From NCBI GenBank assembly GCA_031550915.1, contig JAVBOF010000136.1, positions 1 through 10,330 on the forward strand: a stretch of DNA of 10,330 bases, read 5' to 3'. Under the pieces are notes generated by a model. The model made no database searches. It saw only the letters and a program-made list of their open reading frames with translations, and had not been told where the DNA came from. Positions 7,161 through 10,330 of this stretch are shown here, piece by piece. Origin of the DNA: JAVBOF01 sp031550915 (GTDB taxonomy: Bacteria; Bacillota; Clostridia; Christensenellales; MGBC116941). The position numbers were made by a program, and so were the translations under genes. Position 1 is the stretch's first letter; each line of letters begins with the position of its first letter.

Positions 7161-7184
7161 TTGCAAAATGTTAATAATTATAAT
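7155..7184 (+). promoter_or_regulatory. Probable sigma-A promoter of marR
   Basis: TTGGTA (7155-7160) and a perfect TATAAT (7179-7184) are 18 nt apart. The start would be near 7191, giving a leader of about 80 nt. The region is AT-rich, so other -10-like sequences exist, but this is the best pair. Confidence 0.5.
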
Positions 7185-7270
7185 ATATTCTTTATAACAA
7201 ATATTATGTATAAACATGTTAGATTTTACATATATTACTTTTTATCCAATTTCTTTAGGAGGGCGTAATT

Positions 7271-7702
7271 ATGCAACAGGATGTTTTGGTCAGCATTGTT
7301 GACAGAATGATGGTTTTGCCTCTGATGTATAGAAAACTTATGAAAAAGGCTGAGCCGCAGAATAATATTGGAATGGCTCAGCTGAATATTATGATTTTTT
7401 TAGACAAGGGCGATAAAGTACCTATGTACGATATTGCAGACAAGATGTCTGTGTCAAAACCTAATTTAACGCCACTTGTTGATAAACTATGCGCGTTGGG
7501 ATATGTTGAACGCTTTCCAGGTGAATTGGACAGGCGCGTTACATTCATCGGGTTAACAGAAAAAGGAAAGAAATTTATAGATGAATACCGGATATCGCTG
7601 GCAAAAATAATAGGATCCAGTTTTTCCTCGATGTCATTGCAGGAACAGAAGAAACTGGATTCCGCAATGGATACTATAATGAAATCTTTAACTTCAGTAT
7701 AA
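7271..7702 (+). CDS. MarR-family transcriptional regulator
   Basis: This 143-residue protein has the MarR winged helix-turn-helix layout: N-terminal dimer helices (1-45), then MYDIADKMSVSKPNLTPLVDK (about 52-72) as helix-turn-helix, LGYVERFPGELDRR (76-89) leading into the wing with the conserved Asp-Arg pair, then LTEKGKKF and a C-terminal dimer helix. The ATG follows AGGAGGG (7257-7263). MarR proteins act as dimers, usually as repressors released by small phenolic ligands, oxidants or metals. The ligand is not evident; there is one Cys (residue 74). The gene is divergent from the sortase gene and upstream of the surface-protein gene, so either or both may be its targets besides itself. Confidence 0.93.
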   Translation: MQQDVLVSIVDRMMVLPLMYRKLMKKAEPQNNIGMAQLNIMIFLDKGDKVPMYDIADKMSVSKPNLTPLVDKLCALGYVERFPGELDRRVTFIGLTEKGKKFIDEYRISLAKIIGSSFSSMSLQEQKKLDSAMDTIMKSLTSV

Positions 7703-7715
7703 TGCGCTATCTCGG

Positions 7716-7753
7716 TGAATATTTGTCCATTGAGTCAGATGTTCATTTTTTTT
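7716..7753 (+). terminator. Intrinsic terminator after marR
   Basis: TGAATATTTG (7716-7725) pairs with CAGATGTTCA (7736-7745) over 10 positions, two of them G-U, with a 10-nt loop, followed by eight T residues (7746-7753). It begins 13 nt after the marR stop. The stem is AT-rich and so of moderate strength. It implies that the surface-protein gene has its own promoter. Confidence 0.65.
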
Positions 7754-7829
7754 GGCAGCGAAAAAACTATGTAAATAGGGTATCACGGCAAACAATTTAT
7801 ATTTAAATGGTATAAAAGTGGATGAAAAA

Positions 7830-7843
7830 TGTAAATATTTACA
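7830..7843. promoter_or_regulatory. Perfect 14-bp palindrome upstream of the surface-protein promoter
   Basis: TGTAAATATTTACA is a perfect dyad ending 8 bases before the -35 box. Half of it, TGTAAATA, recurs at 7770-7777 and, on the minus strand, at 7005-6998 beside the sortase start site, with near copies such as TGTAAATG at 7911-7918. An operator role is likely but the protein that binds is unknown. Confidence 0.45.
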
Positions 7844-7844
7844 G

Positions 7845-7863
7845 AAAAAACTTGAAGTTTTTT
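7845..7863. repeat. Inverted repeat centred on the -35 box
   Basis: AAAAAACTTGAAGTTTTTT has perfect 9-bp arms around G7854, and the -35 box TTGAAG lies at its centre. It could be a protein-binding dyad; as RNA it would not be made, because it lies upstream of the predicted start site. Confidence 0.5.
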
Positions 7864-7880
7864 GATTCCTGTAGTAAAAT
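7852..7880 (+). promoter_or_regulatory. Sigma-A promoter of the surface-protein gene
   Basis: TTGAAG (7852-7857) and TAAAAT (7875-7880) are exactly 17 nt apart. Transcription should begin near 7887, about 444 nt before the start codon. No equally good promoter is seen closer to the gene. Confidence 0.65.
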
Positions 7881-7891
7881 AAGACAGGAAT
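7865..7891. promoter_or_regulatory. Inverted repeat bracketing the -10 box
   Basis: ATTCCTGT (7865-7872) and ACAGGAAT (7884-7891) are perfect 8-bp arms 11 nt apart, and the -10 box TAAAAT lies between them. The half-site centres are 19 bp apart, near two helical turns, which fits a dimeric repressor covering the -10 region. Confidence 0.5.
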
Positions 7892-7940
7892 ATAATAGTA
7901 ATTATCATATTGTAAATGAAAAGTTTGAACTTGCCGAATA

Positions 7941-7966
7941 TGTTATGGCATTAAAGGCCATACACA
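7941..7966 (+). other. Leader hairpin 1
   Basis: TATGGC (7944-7949) pairs with GCCATA (7957-7962) around ATTAAAG, and TGT/ACA (7941-7943 with 7964-7966) extends the stem beyond a bulged C7963. It lies about 55 nt into the predicted leader. Confidence 0.5.
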
Positions 7967-8143
7967 TTTAATAGTATAATTATAACATGTCATCTATATA
8001 TTGTTATATGGGGTGACCGACACAGCACTGTAATCGATATAAGGCATAGGTCATGAGGATCGGGAGAGTTAACTCGACTGGTTGTATGTTGAAAACACGT
8101 TTATGACATCTTTGCAGAGCTGTTGTAAAATGTGTTTTTTTAT

Positions 8144-8176
8144 TTTCCGGGTGTGGAAGAGGTCTCCGCACGGAAA
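8144..8176 (+). other. Leader hairpin 2, the strongest in the leader
   Basis: TTTCC (8144-8148) pairs with GGAAA (8172-8176) and GTGTGGA (8151-8157) with TCCGCAC (8165-8171, one G-U), with GG bulged and a 7-nt loop AGAGGTC. It follows a run of seven T residues (8135-8141), not the reverse order needed for a terminator. Confidence 0.6.
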
Positions 8177-8178
8177 GT

Positions 8179-8221
8179 GGAAAAATATAGAGTTTTTCCT
8201 AAAGATTAGGTTTGGAAAAAC
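8179..8221 (+). other. Mutually exclusive leader hairpins sharing one arm
   Basis: TTTTTCC (8193-8199) is complementary both to GGAAAAA just upstream (8179-8185, 7-nt loop) and to GGAAAAA just downstream (8214-8220; with G8192 and C8221 this becomes 8 bp). CCTAA (8198-8202) can also pair with TTAGG (8206-8210). Only one of the two long pairings can form at a time, which is the layout of a two-state RNA. Confidence 0.45.
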
Positions 8222-8234
8222 CGATATTTACTTT

Positions 8235-8257
8235 GGTGTCATGATTTGGAAAACACC
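8235..8257 (+). other. Leader hairpin 4, competing with an upstream pairing
   Basis: GGTGT (8235-8239) pairs with ACACC (8253-8257). The right side overlaps AAAACAC (8250-8256), which also matches GTGTTTT at 8132-8138; that GTGTTTT can instead pair with a second AAAACAC at 8092-8098. Confidence 0.4.
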
Positions 8258-8330
8258 GAGTACTAATTGCAGCACGATTTGAAGCATCAGATTTTTTTGT
8301 GGACTGAATCACTGATAGGAGGGTTTTATT

Positions 8331-10330
8331 GTGGCAAAGATTGGTAAGAGAGGTATTGCATTATTTATTTCGGTATTCCTTGTGTTGGTACTTGTTGTTG
8401 GGAACATCAACCCGACAAACATTTTTGCAAGTACGGATAATCCAACAGCAGAGGAAACATCGAAGCCAGTAAAGGCTTTGACCGAAGGGGCGCCGGAGAC
8501 GAGCCCAGATACACAAACTAATAATGACAGCGGGGTGACACCTCCGCCGGACAAGACCGAAACGCCGCCTTCAAGTAACGTTTCGGAGACACCGAAGCAA
8601 GCAGAAGAAGGAAAATCTTCGGCAGCGCCGGCAGTGAATACACCGGTTTCTACTGTAGCGGCGACAAACGAGCCTTCAGAAAAACCTTCAACTGGCCAAA
8701 ACGCTGGCCAGGCTTCGCCGTCTTCTGTGGCCACACCGGCCCCAACAGCTCCGAAGAAAGGTGCGCTGACAGCAAAGGACGATACAGATGCGCCGGAACA
8801 GTTGACCTACATTGCTAATTCGGTCAAATTGCTTTTAACAGCAAGCAATTATGTCGTAACATCCGGTTCGAAAGATATTATCAACGTTACTATGTCTTTC
8901 AACAGTTCCAACAATTTCATTTATAAAGATATGGAAGTACGTATACCGCTGCCCGCAGGTGCAACCCTCGTTCAGGAGTTGAACTGGGATGGCGGCATTA
9001 CTTTGCGGCAGGTTGGAAGCGACCTTATATTGAAGATACCACAGGTCGGAGGCACAGACCCTGCGTCTAAAGTGGCTTGGGGCAACGGGCTTGAGTTCGC
9101 TTTTGAAGTGGTTCCTTTTGAAAATGGAAAAACGCCAAATGGAACGAAAAGCAAATACACAGCTACTCTCTGGCATAAAAACGCAGACACAAGGGAAAGC
9201 GCGTCTATTGATCTAACAGACAAATCGGAGATCGTGTGGAATAATCCGTCTTTGACAAATAACCCGAACACGACTACCAATATTGCGTATGATGTAACGA
9301 AGATAGTAGGCCCTTTTATACATACTATAACTATGACTTCGCCGACTGTGCCGTATGGGCAGGAATGGGCGAAAGAACTTCAATATAAATATATATTGAC
9401 ACTTCCGGCGGGAATGACGCTAGAGAACGGTGTCAGCGATATTTCTCTGAATGTTTCCGGCGCGCAGATCACTAAGGATTCAGACACGAAGTATACGATC
9501 ACTGGGTCTTTGCCAAATATCAATTCCGGAACGGCGCAGATGCCAAACAGCACTGTGCAGGTCACAATAAAAAATATACTTGTAAATAAAACTATTATTG
9601 GCGAAGGGACGAACGTACTGATCAAAGGCACTACTTCATATAAAGCGATCAGCCTTACGAATCAATCGTGGCAGTCCAGCGATATTTCGAACAATTTTGT
9701 TGTCGTAAGGGGTACGAAGCCAGCCGATATAATCTGGAACCCCAATTTACCATTTGAAGTTGACAAGTCGGCTAACAGAACGTGGATCGCAAACGGCGCG
9801 GGCAATGATACGGTCGTATTCTACATAAGCAAATTCAAAAATCCGCAAAACGGCCCGATGACAAGTTTTGACCTCATTGACGATTCGTTTGACAGTAAAT
9901 ACCTATATCCAATAAGCATATATACCGGAACATATTCGACTCCGCCATCGGGCACATATTCTATATATTATACGACGATTGGCGACAGCACGGAAAAACT
10001 GCTTAAGTCCGGAATATCGTATTCGTCCCCGCAGAATATAAACCCGGCGACGGCGGTAAGCGGCTTGGATCCCAAGACGATTAAGTCAATCATTTTCAGA
10101 TACGGCGCGGTTCCGTCTGGTTTTTCAGCCAACAGCTCGCCTAGTATTACTTTCCAAGCTTTAACTCTTGATAAAAACATGACGCTTTCAAATAAAGCCA
10201 CAATATCATATAAATATGAAGTGCCTGGTGAAACCACACCTCATATCGGGACTATATCCGATTCCGGAACGGTCAATACTTATGTAAATATCAGGCCGTC
10301 CATAAGCAATAACAAGACCGGCGAAAATTT
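8331..10330 (+). CDS. Large secreted or membrane-anchored surface protein (3' end outside window)
   Basis: An open frame of 666 codons runs to the right edge without a stop. It starts at GTG 8331, 8 nt after AGGAGG (8317-8322). Residues 1-33 have a basic start (AKIGKR), a hydrophobic core (about 9-24) and a possible signal peptidase site after IFA. Residues about 35-148 are a disordered stretch rich in Pro, Thr, Ser, Glu, Ala and Lys. From about 150 the sequence becomes beta-rich, with many Thr, Ser, Asn, Gly and aromatic residues in alternating strands. Two segments are alike: MEVRIPLPAGATLVQEL and YKYILTLPAGMTLENGV. This resembles the immunoglobulin-like or DUF11-type repeats of bacterial adhesins and fimbrial proteins. 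No Cys occurs in the visible part. A sorting signal, if present, lies outside. The nearby sortase makes wall attachment plausible, and adhesion is a guess from architecture. Confidence 0.88.
   Translation, partial: MAKIGKRGIALFISVFLVLVLVVGNINPTNIFASTDNPTAEETSKPVKALTEGAPETSPDTQTNNDSGVTPPPDKTETPPSSNVSETPKQAEEGKSSAAPAVNTPVSTVAATNEPSEKPSTGQNAGQASPSSVATPAPTAPKKGALTAKDDTDAPEQLTYIANSVKLLLTASNYVVTSGSKDIINVTMSFNSSNNFIYKDMEVRIPLPAGATLVQELNWDGGITLRQVGSDLILKIPQVGGTDPASKVAWGNGLEFAFEVVPFENGKTPNGTKSKYTATLWHKNADTRESASIDLTDKSEIVWNNPSLTNNPNTTTNIAYDVTKIVGPFIHTITMTSPTVPYGQEWAKELQYKYILTLPAGMTLENGVSDISLNVSGAQITKDSDTKYTITGSLPNINSGTAQMPNSTVQVTIKNILVNKTIIGEGTNVLIKGTTSYKAISLTNQSWQSSDISNNFVVVRGTKPADIIWNPNLPFEVDKSANRTWIANGAGNDTVVFYISKFKNPQNGPMTSFDLIDDSFDSKYLYPISIYTGTYSTPPSGTYSIYYTTIGDSTEKLLKSGISYSSPQNINPATAVSGLDPKTIKSIIFRYGAVPSGFSANSSPSITFQALTLDKNMTLSNKATISYKYEVPGETTPHIGTISDSGTVNTYVNIRPSISNNKTGEN

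Larger units (their letters stand above)
7887..8330 (+). ncRNA. Long structured 5' leader of the surface-protein gene, candidate regulatory RNA
   Basis: About 440 nt separate the predicted start site from the start codon, with no credible gene inside. The segment holds several hairpins: 7941-7966; TGAC/GTCA (8014-8017 with 8050-8053) enclosing ACAG/CTGT (8022-8025 with 8028-8031); GAGTT/AACTC at 8066-8075, better seen as a dyad; 8144-8176; and alternative hairpins within 8179-8257. Bases 8010-8090 and 8144-8176 are clearly richer in G and C than the flanks, as structured RNAs in AT-rich genomes usually are. I do not recognise a known riboswitch, T-box or c-di-GMP aptamer. It could be a cis-acting switch or an independent non-coding RNA. 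Confidence 0.4.

Noticed and set aside
8082..8282. 66-codon plus-strand frame in the leader
   Set aside because: There is no ribosome-binding site, the composition is odd, and it crosses the strongest leader hairpins. I treat the region as untranslated.
8309..8734. 141-codon minus-strand frame opposite the surface protein
   Set aside because: It is the reverse side of the Pro/Thr/Ser-rich stalk, whose biased codons keep the opposite frame open. The plus frame has a ribosome-binding site and signal segment.

Overview
The window looks like chromosomal DNA of an endospore-forming member of the Firmicutes, most likely a clostridial lineage. The reasons are a complete tricistronic GerA-type germinant-receptor operon, strong AGGAGG ribosome-binding sites, AT-rich intergenic DNA, TTGACA/TATAAT-type promoters, and a sortase with a large surface protein that imply a Gram-positive wall. 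No insertion sequence, transposase, integrase or CRISPR array is visible. The species cannot be named from the sequence alone.

Layout. Bases 1-1400 read on the minus strand. There is the 5' part of an alpha/beta hydrolase (proline iminopeptidase type, running off the left edge), a terminator, a Nim-like flavin-binding protein of the pyridoxamine-phosphate-oxidase fold, another terminator, and a complete tRNA-Ser(GGA) with its own promoter. Bases 1527-5982 read on the plus strand as a tight operon: gerAA, gerAB (TTG start), gerAC (ATGA overlap) and a 56-residue two-helix membrane protein that resembles the 'D' genes of some Bacillus germination operons. A perfect two-way terminator separates this operon from a convergent sortase gene (6038-6946, minus). 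The sortase is divergent from a MarR-family regulator (7271-7702, plus); the 324-base gap carries a promoter for each and a palindrome over the marR -35 box.

Bases 7703-8330 hold no credible gene but are dense with signals. There is a terminator after marR, three consecutive dyads across a well-formed sigma-A promoter, and a predicted 5' leader of about 440 nt with several hairpins, two sets of which cannot form together. This leader precedes a very large secreted or membrane-anchored surface protein that is still open at the right edge (666 codons seen).

How the parts relate. The ger operon builds a nutrient germinant receptor in the spore inner membrane. The sortase, MarR regulator and surface protein look like a cell-surface module; a TGTAAATA element is shared by the sortase start site and the surface-protein promoter region, which suggests common control, though this is inference. 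The most unusual parts are the dyad-rich promoter and switch-like leader of the surface protein, the candidate fourth ger-operon gene, and the acidic insert in GerAC.
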